The notes: a model not told the origin generated them from the letters alone. A stretch of 64,000 nucleotides of DNA from Dolichospermum flos-aquae CCAP 1403/13F (GCF_012516395.1 NZ_CP051206.1:558001-622000), one strand, 5' to 3'. Shown: positions 25,721 to 35,065, numbered from the stretch's first letter. Made by a program: numbers and translations.

Positions 25721-27930
25721 CCCACATTCCGCACCCCAAAATGTTACAGAGGGAAATTACGGAGATGAAAATCAAAGGAAGCATCAAAACAAACAGATAA
25801 AGTGAAAAAAGGCATTTGAGAAACAGTAAATCACCAAAAATGTCATCAAAATCTATTCTCAATAAGAAGCAATAAGAATGCACACCACCTGGAGAGGTCA
25901 ATAGATAAGCGAAAGAAGATATTCAAGAAATAATTATAAGTTAGACTAATCAATTAAAGTAAAAAACGAAATTATAGACATAGTAAAATGGAGCTATAAA
26001 TCAAAGAGATTAGCTCATCTTTACTCATAGAAATTAAATTGATAGAGATGATAATTAGCTGACTAATTGATAGTAACGTAAACAATCATCTGGTAAAAGA
26101 CTCAAGATAAAATCTCTGTCCTTATTCCAATTAGAAATATGTTTCTCCTGATTGAGTGTAACCAAATGAATACACTGAAAGCATTGAAAAATCCAGCGTA
26201 AAGTAGGACGATTAGTTGCTTTGCCTAATTGATTTTTAATTGTTGATTTAGACTCCAAAAGAGCATTTCTAATATGACGTTGAGCCAAAGTATAAACCAG
26301 TAGACATAAACCCATAATCATTCCCAAAGACTCTATTCTCTCAGGACTTTTGAGGAAAATACTGTCGGCAAAAAATAATGGGTCTTTGAGAAAACCAAAC
26401 CCTCTTTCACATGATTGTTGAGCTTTATATTCCCTGAGCATAGAATCATTGCTTAGTTCCTTTGAATCTAAAACATTTGTCGCAATAATAAAACGTCCCG
26501 CACTCAGCAATTCTGTATTAATTTTACTTTCATCCTGGGAGACTGTAGCTGATATTTGATAGGATATTTCTCCTGAAGTATCTTTTTTATTAGATTTTAC
26601 TTGAGTCACCGTACTTTCGTGAATTTGATGATATTTGAATTGTTTTGATAATTTTGATAATGCCTTGATAGCATCTGCAACACATGCAAATCTCTCTTGT
26701 GATAACTTTTTCAAATCTTGCACAGCTTTTGATTCTGCTTTGGTAATTTTTTGTGTGAGCTTATGCAGGTCTGATTCTTTTCTTTCTTGACTTTGCACTA
26801 CTAACCATCTTTGTTCTATCCCTGCATAATTTTGGATTTTTGATGCTAATTTATATCCTGGTATTGTACTATCAATAAATTCTGATTCTGCTAATGTTGA
26901 TATTAATGATTTTGCTGCTTTTATGCTTAATGGTACTCGACATAACCAACGTAATTCTGACATCATTTTCAGGTTTGATTCTGTATATAAAGCAGCGTCA
27001 GCAACCATGAGACTATTAACTTCTAATTGTTTTTGATATTCTACTGCTATTTTACCAAAACATGATGAGTCAGCTTGGTTTCCCGATGCTAGTTTTAAAA
27101 ATATTGGTATGTCTCCATCTCCTGAACATATCATTTCTATGATAAACTGTTTTAAGTCTGGACGATGGTCACGAGAATAACCGTAGGTGATGGTTATTTC
27201 TTTTGGTGATTTTACTGCTAATTCTTCTAATTCTTGGTTATTTCCTACTTTTTGACTCTCAAATATTACGAATGGTAAGCTAGTGTTATACTGCCCATGC
27301 ACGTGCATTGATGATGAGTCTAGATGTGATGTTGATAGTGATACTCCAAATTTTTGAGCAGCTTTTAAGGCTATGATAAAAAAGATTGTATCTAAGCCTT
27401 TTATAAACAGTTTATCCATGACTCTCCCCAATTTATCGTCGTTGAGATATTCTGGTTTTACTCCTGCTCCTATTAAATGCTCACAGGCTATTGTTTCAAA
27501 ATATTTGGGAAACATATATAACGGTTTGGAGACAAATCCTAACCCGTTTATTATCATGGCTTTTACCACTTGACCTGCATTTACTTTTTCGTCTTTTTCG
27601 ACTCCTATTAATTCATTTATTATTTCTACTATTCCGATTGAATCTATGATTCCTGCTACTATCCCTAGATGGTCTATGTTCTGAATTTCCATTTCTTGAG
27701 GTTTTAATTTCACAACAGTTTCCTCTCATACTTCTGTTGTTATCAATTATTTCTTATTTGGTTATCAATTCATTTTTTTCTTTTGTTACCAAGTTTCACT
27801 TTCTCACACCATTTCGCTTTTAATGCTATTTATTATCATTAAGCATCTTAATTTTTGAATTGACTTTAGTTATTATGTACTACTTTAAGGGCTTTTTTGA
27901 TCTGTGACAGTTTGGGGTGCGGAATGTGGG
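25721..27930 (-). mobile_element. IS1634-like insertion sequence, complete, 2210 bp
   Basis: Terminal inverted repeats CCCACATTCCGCACCCCAAA on both sides, continuing imperfectly (ATGTTACAG against CTGTCACAG). One transposase gene lies inside. The outer flanks belong to two unrelated genes: pabB on the left, adenine deaminase on the right. The flanking bases (atttaaat, atataaat) match at 7 of 8 positions but not at the 5-6 bp expected for this family. That fits recombination between two copies better than simple insertion. Confidence 0.85.
26055..27713 (-). CDS. IS1634-family transposase (DUF4277 N-terminus)
   Basis: 552 residues. The N-terminal DUF4277-like part (IDHLGIVAGIIDSIGIVEIIN, KVNAGQVVKAMIINGLGF) is followed by a DDE domain: the first Asp in TSHLDSSSMHVHG, the second in MVADAALYTESN, and the Glu in QQSCERGFGFLKDP. 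The C-terminal part includes IESLGMIMGLCLLVYTLAQRH. No frameshift or early stop is visible, so the enzyme may be active. Confidence 0.92.
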   Translation of the reverse strand: MKLKPQEMEIQNIDHLGIVAGIIDSIGIVEIINELIGVEKDEKVNAGQVVKAMIINGLGFVSKPLYMFPKYFETIACEHLIGAGVKPEYLNDDKLGRVMDKLFIKGLDTIFFIIALKAAQKFGVSLSTSHLDSSSMHVHGQYNTSLPFVIFESQKVGNNQELEELAVKSPKEITITYGYSRDHRPDLKQFIIEMICSGDGDIPIFLKLASGNQADSSCFGKIAVEYQKQLEVNSLMVADAALYTESNLKMMSELRWLCRVPLSIKAAKSLISTLAESEFIDSTIPGYKLASKIQNYAGIEQRWLVVQSQERKESDLHKLTQKITKAESKAVQDLKKLSQERFACVADAIKALSKLSKQFKYHQIHESTVTQVKSNKKDTSGEISYQISATVSQDESKINTELLSAGRFIIATNVLDSKELSNDSMLREYKAQQSCERGFGFLKDPLFFADSIFLKSPERIESLGMIMGLCLLVYTLAQRHIRNALLESKSTIKNQLGKATNRPTLRWIFQCFQCIHLVTLNQEKHISNWNKDRDFILSLLPDDCLRYYQLVS

Positions 27931-28431
27931 ATATAAATCTACTGGTAAAACGGGCTGTGGCATTAGGTCACGATGTGATGAATGTCCTGCAAATTGCCTG
28001 TGTGAACCCTGTCAAACATTACAATTTGGATGTGGGATTACTACAAGTTGGGGACAGTGCAGATTTGATTGTTGTTGATAATTTACAAGATTTCACGGTG
28101 TTGGCTACTTATTGTCAAGGTGTTTTAACAGCAAAAACCGGGTCAACTTTGTTACCATTTGTTCCTGTCAAACCTATCAATAGCAGAAGACAATGTAGTT
28201 CATGTATTACCTTTACCTGTGGCTGGGTTGATGAGTGATAGCGATGGTTATGAGGTAGCAAAACAGTATGCAGAACTTGATAATTGGGCAAAACAATTAG
28301 GGTCAAAACTGACTGCACCATTCATGACACTTTCATTTATGGCATTGCTGGTGATCCCAGACTTAAAACTGAGTGACCGGGGGTTATTTAGTGGTAAAGA
28401 ATTCCGGTTTGTGTCGTTGTGGATTGATTAG
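27931..28431 (+). pseudogene. Adenine deaminase, C-terminal remnant with internal deletion
   Basis: Directly after the insertion element the frame reads INLLVKRAVALGHDVMNV, then VGLLQVGDSADLIVVDNL and [14 protein letters not shown]: the end of the amidohydrolase domain and the start of the C-terminal domain of adenine deaminase. Near 28180 the frame changes, and the reading [18 protein letters not shown] ... [18 protein letters not shown], the very end of that enzyme, continues to 28431. About 130 residues between are missing. The N-terminal half is absent. Dead gene. Confidence 0.75.
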
Positions 28432-28573
28432 ATTTTAACTTGGCACAAATCAATATTTTCATAGGGTATAATCGCTGGTTTTGATAACATATTCAAAATC
28501 AAATTTATGCCCAAATTTATGTCAATTTAAAATATTAGGAATAAAGTAGAAATTAAGTTTTTCAATTAAAATT

Positions 28574-28652
28574 ATGAATCCAGAACTAGAGGCATATCAA
28601 AATGAATTTATAGAAGCCATACCGGGGTTTATTTCAATTGTTGACTTAAATC
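28574..28652 (+). pseudogene. Start of an unidentified gene cut by an IS4-family element
   Basis: An ATG at 28574 begins MNPELEAYQNEFIEAIPGF and stays open for 26 codons until the transposon at 28653. Beyond the transposon (30454 on) the same register gives only about a dozen codons before a stop. I do not recognise the protein. Confidence 0.35.
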
Positions 28653-30453
28653 CAATACCCGTGAATGAAATTAATAGCCTACAAATAATTACTAATATTA
28701 ATTCTGCAAATATTAAGGCATAAAAATAACTTCAGTTTAGTCTAAACTCCAGGCAAAATGTATCTAAAATTATATGATCATGAGATTTTTCTTGAATTTA
28801 TAAATCATCAATCTTGTCAATTATTTGAAATCAAATTTAAAAAATCATAAATGTGTCATTTTTTTCGTCGAGAATTTTTATTCCTGCTCCAAAATGAGTA
28901 GCCTGATAGTATATATTGACAAAATATGAAAGAATATTTAAGCTTTATAAGAGTTTATTTCAAGTCATCCTTGACAGTTTTGTATGGGAATTCAAAAAGA
29001 ACATCATCAGATGCTTACTCAGTTTACGACAGAATATGATCTGCAACCAATTGCAAAACATTTATCAACTATTATCAAAGAATCTTTGGCGAGTGTTTCA
29101 TCAAGTAAATGTCGTCAAGGAACGATTCTAGTACCAACGTTTGTCATTTGGTTTGTAATTCTCTCCACTATCCGTCGTGATTTAAGTTATTTAGGAATAA
29201 TGGATTGGATGATATCAGGATTGAGGTGGTTATCCTGTTGTCTACCAAAACAACTTATTTCTGAAGGTGCTATGAGTCATGCCAGAGTTCGTATAGGATT
29301 AACAGTTTTTCAACTAATATTTAAAAAACTCACTTCTAGTTTGACAACATTGAAATATGACTTTCATAAATGGACTACAGTAATATTTGATGGTTCCACA
29401 GGTACGACACCTGATACTGAAAGTAATCGTGATAAATTTGGGAAGTCTAAATGTGGTCGAGGAGAAAGTGCTTTTCCCATGCTGAGAATAGTCACATTAA
29501 TATCAGCATCAACACGCCTGATCCTAGATTTTACCTATGGTTCGAGCCAAGGTAAAGGAACTGGTGAAAGGACTTTAATGACTAAATTACTGGCACAATT
29601 TAACCAGAAAAACTTATTATTTTTATTAGATGCTGGTTTATATTCCTTTGCAACTATTTTTAGTATTCGTACAAAAGAATGCGACTTTTTACTTAGGGTA
29701 GCTTCTAATGTTAAACTACCTGTTATCTCTGATTCTCGTTTGCCAGATGGATACATGGCTAGATATCCAGATGGAAGTTATTTATCAGAAATTAATGGCA
29801 AAATTCTCAATTTAGAAAAATCTACAGAATCGCATAAACAATGGAATCAGGAAAGTATCATTGTCCGAGTTATTGAATATCAAATTCCTGGTTTTCTCCC
29901 TCGTCGTTTAGTTACTAGTATTATTGACCCTAATATTTCTGCCAAAGAATTAATTATTCACTATCATTGCAGATGGGAGGTGGAAATTAGTTTCTGTGAA
30001 ATAAAAACACATCAATGTGCTACGCTCAAAGGACAAATGCCCACTATTTTTCGGAGCAAAACATCTGAATTAGTCGAACAAGAACTTTATGCTATGTTAA
30101 TTGCTTATAATCTACTCCGCGATTTAATTTACCAATCTGCTAACGAATATAATAAAAATCCTTTACTCCTTAGTTTTCTTGAATCTTTGCAACTAGTTAT
30201 AGATTTAGTACAACTCATCAGCCATTCATCCTTAAAATTACGAGAAATTCAACATCAATATTTATTATCATTAATTTCCCAGTCTGAAATTGATCGCCCC
30301 CGACGAAAACGTATTAATCCCCGTGTTGTCAAAATTAAAATGTCCAAATTCAAGCGCAAAAACTCTTCCCATAAATCTGAAATCAGAGATATAGAAAAAG
30401 ACTTGAAAATCCTTCCCCCACAAGCAGTTTGACAATTTCATTCACGGGTATTG
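28653..30453 (+). mobile_element. IS4-family insertion sequence, copy 1 (1801 bp)
   Basis: Ends CAATACCCGTGAATGAAATT and its inverse. The transposase is identical in protein sequence to that of copy 2 at 54618-56418, and element length is the same. The flanking 10-mers (gacttaaatc, gatttaaaac) agree at 8 of 10 positions, so the target duplication has either decayed or was never matched. Confidence 0.93.
28984..30432 (+). CDS. IS4-family transposase, copy 1
   Basis: 482 residues. The N-terminal domain (YDLQPIAKHLSTIIKESL, AMSHARVRIGLTVFQLIF) is followed by a DDE core with Asp in TTVIFDGSTGTTPDTE, Asp in LLDAGLYSFATIF, and the YREK-type signature YHCRWEVEISFCEIKTH carrying the Glu. Arg/Lys-rich C-terminus. 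No lesions. The strand and position inside the element match copy 2. Confidence 0.93.
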   Translation: MGIQKEHHQMLTQFTTEYDLQPIAKHLSTIIKESLASVSSSKCRQGTILVPTFVIWFVILSTIRRDLSYLGIMDWMISGLRWLSCCLPKQLISEGAMSHARVRIGLTVFQLIFKKLTSSLTTLKYDFHKWTTVIFDGSTGTTPDTESNRDKFGKSKCGRGESAFPMLRIVTLISASTRLILDFTYGSSQGKGTGERTLMTKLLAQFNQKNLLFLLDAGLYSFATIFSIRTKECDFLLRVASNVKLPVISDSRLPDGYMARYPDGSYLSEINGKILNLEKSTESHKQWNQESIIVRVIEYQIPGFLPRRLVTSIIDPNISAKELIIHYHCRWEVEISFCEIKTHQCATLKGQMPTIFRSKTSELVEQELYAMLIAYNLLRDLIYQSANEYNKNPLLLSFLESLQLVIDLVQLISHSSLKLREIQHQYLLSLISQSEIDRPRRKRINPRVVKIKMSKFKRKNSSHKSEIRDIEKDLKILPPQAV

Positions 30454-30771
30454 GATTTAAAACGTTTTTTTAGTTTTTTTTATAGTCATTGAGGATAAAG
30501 CTTTCAATGATTGTGGACTAAGTTTTCCATTACAATCACCTCAGAATCAAAATTTTGTACTTAGTCGTTTTTGTTGACTGTATATCTGCTTTAATAGTAG
30601 TTATTTCTATTTAGCTTCAATAAATTTTAGTCAACCCTCACAAGCATTAGTTCTTATGTACTAAATACATCGGTTTCCTTGGGGTGTGACACTTGAGGGT
30701 GCGGAATGTGGGTTAGAAATAACTGCTACAGAAATCTGATTTTCTTTCATGACAATACTAATGAGATCCAG
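30454..30771. other. Gene-free stretch with a solo IS1634-like end
   Basis: Nothing coding. At 30684-30712 a 29-base segment ending GGGTGCGGAATGTGGG matches the right end of the 25721-27930 element, with four or so differences. It has no partner end or transposase nearby, so it is a relic of another copy. Confidence 0.55.
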
Positions 30772-31101
30772 CTATGTACTCAAGAAAATTGCTTTTGGTG
30801 AAACTTTTAATTTTCGACAACATTCACGTAAATCAAGAATTATTTCTGCGTTAAAGTTTTCTTCTATGGCTTTCTGGCTATCGGCAGCAGATTTTACAGG
30901 ATTACCCGGTAAGCGTAAAGCGAGAGTGTCTTTAAACCTGAGATATAAGCGACATAGGCAATTAATTCGCTCAAGCTCTTGACTGGTAACAGTGGATGTG
31001 ATATAGTGAGAGTGGTAACAAGAATTTAAGTTTTCACAATATTTATATTCTTTTCGATTCATTGAAGCTACACTAAGTGTAGCTAATGTTAATAATACCA
31101 A
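30772..31101 (-). CDS. Small hypothetical protein, probably secreted
   Basis: The frame is open from about 31133. In-frame codons before the TTG at 31101 read KQRISIILIS and continue LVLLTLATLSVAS, a basic-then-hydrophobic run typical of a signal peptide. The mature part has six cysteines (YCENLNSCYH, CLCRLYL, LRECCRK) and the segment DTLALRLPGNPVKSAAD. No ATG precedes the hydrophobic run, so the start codon is uncertain (TTG or a mutated ATG). I do not recognise the family. It runs toward the relic transposon end at 30712. Confidence 0.45.
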   Translation of the reverse strand: MVLLTLATLSVASMNRKEYKYCENLNSCYHSHYITSTVTSQELERINCLCRLYLRFKDTLALRLPGNPVKSAADSQKAIEENFNAEIILDLRECCRKLKVSPKAIFLST

Positions 31102-31174
31102 GCTTATTAGTATTATGGATATTCTTTGTTTTTACCGAATAAAAACCCAACTTCGATTTCAGTTGTTCCTATTA

Positions 31175-31190
31175 AGTGACGTAAATCACA
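31175..31190 (+). promoter_or_regulatory. CRP-like binding site
   Basis: AGTGACGTAAATCACA fits TGTGA-N6-TCACA with one mismatch. Cyanobacterial CRP proteins (SyCRP1, AnCrpA) use this consensus. Its centre is about 63-65 bp upstream of the start predicted from the TATAAT at 31234-31239, close to the class I activator position. Confidence 0.5.
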
Positions 31191-31246
31191 TATATATATG
31201 ATTTAGATCCTCCCATAGAAATCGCCATGTTGGTATAATTAATAGT

Positions 31247-31322
31247 AACTGAACTCTAGCCGAGTCATTAATAGGGAACACACTAATCGCCGACAGCCTA
31301 TCATAAGCCTGTCGCTTTTTTT
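31247..31322 (+). ncRNA. Candidate small RNA (about 76 nt)
   Basis: A perfect -10 box TATAAT (31234-31239) is followed, about 80 bases on, by a hairpin CGACAG/CTGTCG (31291-31314) and seven T residues (31316-31322), a compact transcription unit with no open frame. A CRP-like site lies upstream and no -35 box is evident, as expected for an activator-dependent promoter. The end of the unit is 110 bp from the end of apcD, on the opposite strand. Not matched to a named small RNA; transcription is a prediction. Confidence 0.45.
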
Positions 31323-31431
31323 GTTATAAGTAACGTAAAAACTGATGATAATCATAACATATCCCCACAACTGGTTAATAACTTGATAGATATTGCCATA
31401 GCCACTACCAATTGTGGGGAATTAAAGACCT

Positions 31432-31917
31432 TTAAGACATCGCTTGAATGATGTAATCAAAGTAAGGTGCGGTTTCCCCAGCGTCTTCTGCATTCAATAA
31501 ATCCAAAGACGCTTGTTTGAGAGAAGTGATAGCTTCTACCATTCCGGGAACAGGAACGCCTAGAGAGTTGTACATTTCTCGCACACCAACCAAACCAATT
31601 TTTTCAATGGGTTCTTTGTCACCAGCAAGTACACCGTAGGTAATTAGGCGTAAATACCAGCCAAAGTCCCGAATACACAAAGCCCGTTGTTTTTCGCCGT
31701 AAGCATTACCACCAGGGGAGATAAAGTCAGGGCGTTTTTGCCAAAGTTTTTTGGTAGCTTCTTGAACGATCTTTTTCTCGTTTTCTGAAAGGGTAGCAGC
31801 GATTCTTGTCCGCTTTACACCTGTTTCCAAAAATGCTTTGATGTTTTTGAGTTCGCCACTGCTGGGGTAACGCAGTTCGTCGTCAGCTTGGAGAATAACT
31901 TGGCTAATTACAGTCAT
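31432..31917 (-). CDS. apcD: Allophycocyanin alpha-B subunit
   Basis: Phycobilisome core subunit, a terminal emitter that passes energy to photosystem I or II. 161 residues of the phycobiliprotein fold; chromophore Cys in [20 protein letters not shown] (about residue 81), the Asn-containing GGNAYG segment, and the ending [11 protein letters not shown]. Sequence from memory is closest to ApcD of Nostoc ([19 protein letters not shown]) rather than ApcA or ApcF. Monocistronic, as usual for apcD. Confidence 0.88.
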   Translation of the reverse strand: MTVISQVILQADDELRYPSSGELKNIKAFLETGVKRTRIAATLSENEKKIVQEATKKLWQKRPDFISPGGNAYGEKQRALCIRDFGWYLRLITYGVLAGDKEPIEKIGLVGVREMYNSLGVPVPGMVEAITSLKQASLDLLNAEDAGETAPYFDYIIQAMS

Positions 31918-32075
31918 GATTATCTAAATGACCTGAAATATTTATATCTGCTAGTTTACCGACTTAGAGGGACATTCGTGAAGTGTATGGGAAGATAGGG
32001 ATAAATGAATTTACAATTCTACATTGGGAACTCCCTTCCCTGTGAAAAAGTTCCCTCTTCCCTTATAACTGACTA

Positions 32076-33458
32076 ATGACTAATATAATGTGGCGACAAG
32101 ATGAAATTATCGAACTGGAAATTACTGATTTAAGCGACACGGGTGATGGTGTGGGACGCTTTGAACAGCGGGTGGTTTTTGTTCCTGATACAGTACCAGG
32201 AGATATCCTACTTGTCAAATTATTCAATGTTAAGCCAAAATATGCTCATGGACAGGTGCAGGAATTATTGCAAGCTTCGCCTCAACGGGTGCGTCCAAGT
32301 TGTATTGTCGCTGATAAATGTGGTGGTTGTCAATGGCAACATATTAAATATGATTACCAGTTATCAGCCAAACGCAATCAAGTAACCCAAGCTTTAGAAA
32401 GAATTGGCGGTTTTGTAAATCCACCAATAGATCCAGTTTTAGTGGCTGCTGCATCCTTTGGTTATCGCAACAAAGTTACTTATCCTATTGGTATGTCCGC
32501 TACAGGTCATGTCCAAGCTGGATATTATCAAAAAGGTAGCCATAAATTAATTAACTTGAATCAATGCCCTGTGCAAGACCAGCAGTTAAATCCTTTATTA
32601 GCTGAAATCAAATTAGATATTCAAAAGCAGGGTTGGCCAATTTATGACGAAACCCGCCACAAAGGCTTAATTCGCCATTTGGGTTTACGCATTGGCCGCC
32701 GCACAGGGGAAATGCTGCTAACTTTAGTCGTCAAAGATTGGAATTTACCAGGAATCGAAACCCAGGCACAGCAATGGTTACAGCGTTATCCTCAATTGGT
32801 CTGCGTGTCACTCAACCGCAATAGCGATCGCACAAATGCTATATTTGGATCAGAAACCCGTTGTCTAGCTGGAATTCCTTACCTGCGAGAAAAATTCGCC
32901 GGACTGGATTTTCAAATCAGACCAGATACCTTTTTCCAAGTGTACACAGAAACAGCCGAAGCGCTTTTAGAGGTGATTCAGTCAGAACTAAATTTACAAG
33001 GTCATGAAGTCCTAGTAGATGCCTATTGTGGTATAGGAACTTTAACTTTGCCCCTGGCCAAACAAGCACGGCACGTCACCGGGTTAGAATTGCAATCAAC
33101 AGCAGTAGAACAGGCAATTGTTAATGCCCAACAGAATGGAATTAATAATGTGACTTTCCAAGTCGGCCCAGTGGAAAAAATTCTCCAGAATTTGGAAATT
33201 GTACCAGATGTGGTCTTACTTGATCCGCCCCGGAAAGGATGTGAAGCTAACGTTATCAAAACATTAAGAAACCTGAAACCATCTCGCATTGTTTACGTCA
33301 GTTGTAAAGTAGCTACTCTTGCCCGTGACCTAAAATTGCTTTGTGAAGATGGGCTATATAAACTCACAAGGGTGCAACCTGCGGACTTTTTTCCGCAAAC
33401 GGCTCATGTAGAAGCAGCCGCTTTTCTGGTGTTATCGGACAATGATCAGGATAGTTAA
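32076..33458 (+). CDS. rlmD: 23S rRNA (uracil-C5)-methyltransferase, RlmD/RumA family
   Basis: SAM-dependent enzyme forming 5-methyluridine in 23S rRNA. The N-terminal TRAM domain (residues about 5-65, LEITDLSDTGDGVGR) is followed by the cysteines of an iron-sulphur cluster (CIVADKCGGCQWQH, plus the Cys in LNQCPVQ), the SAM-binding VDAYCGIGTLTLPLA, VLLDPPRKGCE, and the catalytic Cys in VYVSCKVATLARDL. Length 460, complete. The precise target uridine cannot be told from sequence. An ATG four codons later is an alternative start. Confidence 0.9.
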   Translation: MTNIMWRQDEIIELEITDLSDTGDGVGRFEQRVVFVPDTVPGDILLVKLFNVKPKYAHGQVQELLQASPQRVRPSCIVADKCGGCQWQHIKYDYQLSAKRNQVTQALERIGGFVNPPIDPVLVAAASFGYRNKVTYPIGMSATGHVQAGYYQKGSHKLINLNQCPVQDQQLNPLLAEIKLDIQKQGWPIYDETRHKGLIRHLGLRIGRRTGEMLLTLVVKDWNLPGIETQAQQWLQRYPQLVCVSLNRNSDRTNAIFGSETRCLAGIPYLREKFAGLDFQIRPDTFFQVYTETAEALLEVIQSELNLQGHEVLVDAYCGIGTLTLPLAKQARHVTGLELQSTAVEQAIVNAQQNGINNVTFQVGPVEKILQNLEIVPDVVLLDPPRKGCEANVIKTLRNLKPSRIVYVSCKVATLARDLKLLCEDGLYKLTRVQPADFFPQTAHVEAAAFLVLSDNDQDS

Positions 33459-33871
33459 TTCTTCACAAAAATAAAAATCAGAAATTTGTAGTCTAGTGGA
33501 TACTCATAATGCTAGAATGAAATTACATAAAAATAGAAACTCATTTTGTTTTAAAGAAATCGAAGCTGCATAGACTCTTAATAAAGGTGAATAAAATTGT
33601 GTTAATTACAAAATGGGCAGTTAACGAGAATATCTTTCTCCTCTTGTTCAAAAATAGCAGTTTTTACTCATCTGCTAAATGAACAGATTAACTTAAGCAA
33701 ATTGTAAATAAGCAATATGAATTCTCCCACTGAATTGCTATGCTCTAGCATTTTTATAAATTTAGTTTTACAGAGGCAAGTTTGAAGGCAGCATGACTAC
33801 CTAATTTTGATCAGAATGCCCAAAAAAGCAAACTGATGTCTAGCTAAATATAAAGCTACGGGGTTTCTCTT
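33459..33871. other. Intergenic region before the anti-sigma kinase gene
   Basis: 413 bp, A+T-rich, no open frame or repeat recognised. Presumably carries the promoter of the downstream gene. Confidence 0.4.
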
Positions 33872-34321
33872 GTGATTACCATTTCTCTTCGTCCAGTTGG
33901 GCGTTATTGGGGGACAATTAGTTTTGCCTCCACCCTTTATCTTTGTCCAATCCTAGATTTACTCTTGACTGATATTCCGGCAAAATTACAATCTGAACTG
34001 CGACTAGGACTCCAAGAAGCCCTAGTAAATGCCGCTAAACATGGGAATAATCTTGATCCCGGCAAATTCGTCGTCGTTCGGTTCTCATTAATAGATAATC
34101 AGTATTGGTGGATTATCTCAGATCAGGGTAGCGGCTTCACTCCCTCCCTCGAAGATGATAGTGATCCCGATGACTATTTACCACCAGACGAAGCGGAAAG
34201 TGGACGGGGTATGTCTTTACTGCATCAGATTTTTGATCAAGTAGAATGGAATCGCAAAGGTACAGAACTCACGCTTTGTAAGCAATTAGAAAGCCGTCGT
34301 TTATTATCTTTGCGAAGATGA
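33872..34321 (+). CDS. Anti-sigma regulatory factor (RsbW/SpoIIAB-type serine kinase)
   Basis: 149 residues of a GHKL ATPase: N box LGLQEALVNAAKHGNN, G1 IISDQGSGFTP, G2 ESGRGMSLLHQIFD. Proteins of this type bind sigma factors or phosphorylate anti-sigma antagonists (STAS proteins), in the cytosol. The partner is not in this window. Start is GTG at 33872; no in-frame ATG precedes the fold. Preceded by a long spacer. Confidence 0.85.
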   Translation: MITISLRPVGRYWGTISFASTLYLCPILDLLLTDIPAKLQSELRLGLQEALVNAAKHGNNLDPGKFVVVRFSLIDNQYWWIISDQGSGFTPSLEDDSDPDDYLPPDEAESGRGMSLLHQIFDQVEWNRKGTELTLCKQLESRRLLSLRR

Positions 34322-34351
34322 AAGGGAACAGGCAAAAAGATATATATTTCC

Positions 34352-34630
34352 CTATTCCTTAATTTCCTCACGCTGATGTCCGTGAGTTGGGCAGGGAGGG
34401 GCGGAAATTGATTTATCTAGCCAGCCTACAGCCTGTTGTAGCCTTGCCTGTGCCTCTTGGGGTTCATTTTTGACCAAAAATACCATTGCGGCGGCTGCCT
34501 GTTCACTAGCGCGGGAATTGCGGTTAGACTTGAGACGATGCCAATCATCAGGAGAGATACTCAGCCTTTCCATGAGGGCCTGTGCTAGTTCTAGAGTGCT
34601 AATTTCATTTAGTTGGCTAGTTTGTGACAT
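34352..34630 (-). CDS. Small conserved cyanobacterial protein
   Basis: 92 residues, mostly helical: STLELAQALMERLSISPDDW, then RASEQAAAAMVFLVKN and EAQARLQQAVGWLDKSI, ending with CPTHGHQREE. I know similar short proteins from many cyanobacteria (a DUF family); function unknown. It is divergently oriented to the gene at 34697, with 66 bp between the starts. Confidence 0.6.
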   Translation of the reverse strand: MSQTSQLNEISTLELAQALMERLSISPDDWHRLKSNRNSRASEQAAAAMVFLVKNEPQEAQARLQQAVGWLDKSISAPPCPTHGHQREEIKE

Positions 34631-34696
34631 AAGACTAAGTGCTGAGTTAAGAGTAAAAGTTATGATTTAATCATCATAGCCAATGACTAATCACCA

Positions 34697-35041
34697 ATGA
34701 CTAATTTAGACGAAAATCCCCAGCCAGATTTTGCACAGGAATTAGAGGAGGTAGAAACTTCACTGCGATTCTTGAAAGATAGATATACCCAAGTGCAAAA
34801 TGATCAACAACAACAGGCACAATGGCAACAGGAATTAAAAAATTTAAAGCAAAATAGAAAGCAGACTCCAGAAATTAAGAACGAACTAAGCCGCCTGCAA
34901 AAACAGTTAGAAACCTTAGAAATCAACTTAGAAAGCCAGTTGTTTTCTTGGAATAGCCTGAAAAGACCTTTTTGGCAAGCTATTCGTTTTGGTGGTTTAG
35001 GCGTTATTATAGGTTGGTTATTAAAATCTTGGGTGGGGTGA
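34697..35041 (+). CDS. Coiled-coil protein with C-terminal membrane anchor
   Basis: 114 residues. Residues about 10-85 are a Gln/Glu/Lys-rich coiled coil (EELEEVETSLRFL-like, QQQQAQWQQELKNLKQN, LSRLQKQLETLEINL). The last 20 form one hydrophobic segment (AIRFGGLGVIIGWLLKSW), so it is a probable tail-anchored protein facing the cytosol. No family recognised; occurs in cyanobacteria as a hypothetical protein. 84 bp upstream of asnS, with a hairpin repeat between. Confidence 0.6.
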   Translation: MTNLDENPQPDFAQELEEVETSLRFLKDRYTQVQNDQQQQAQWQQELKNLKQNRKQTPEIKNELSRLQKQLETLEINLESQLFSWNSLKRPFWQAIRFGGLGVIIGWLLKSWVG

Positions 35042-35065
35042 TTTAAAATATCCCCGACTTCTAAG

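Noticed and set aside
25721-25901. A 168-residue protein spanning the IS end and pabB
   Set aside because: The first 60 residues are read from the transposon end; only the C-terminal part matches a protein family.
28916-29131. Small frame ahead of the IS4 transposase, present in both copies
   Set aside because: It overlaps the transposase start in another frame and is conserved only because the elements are copies.
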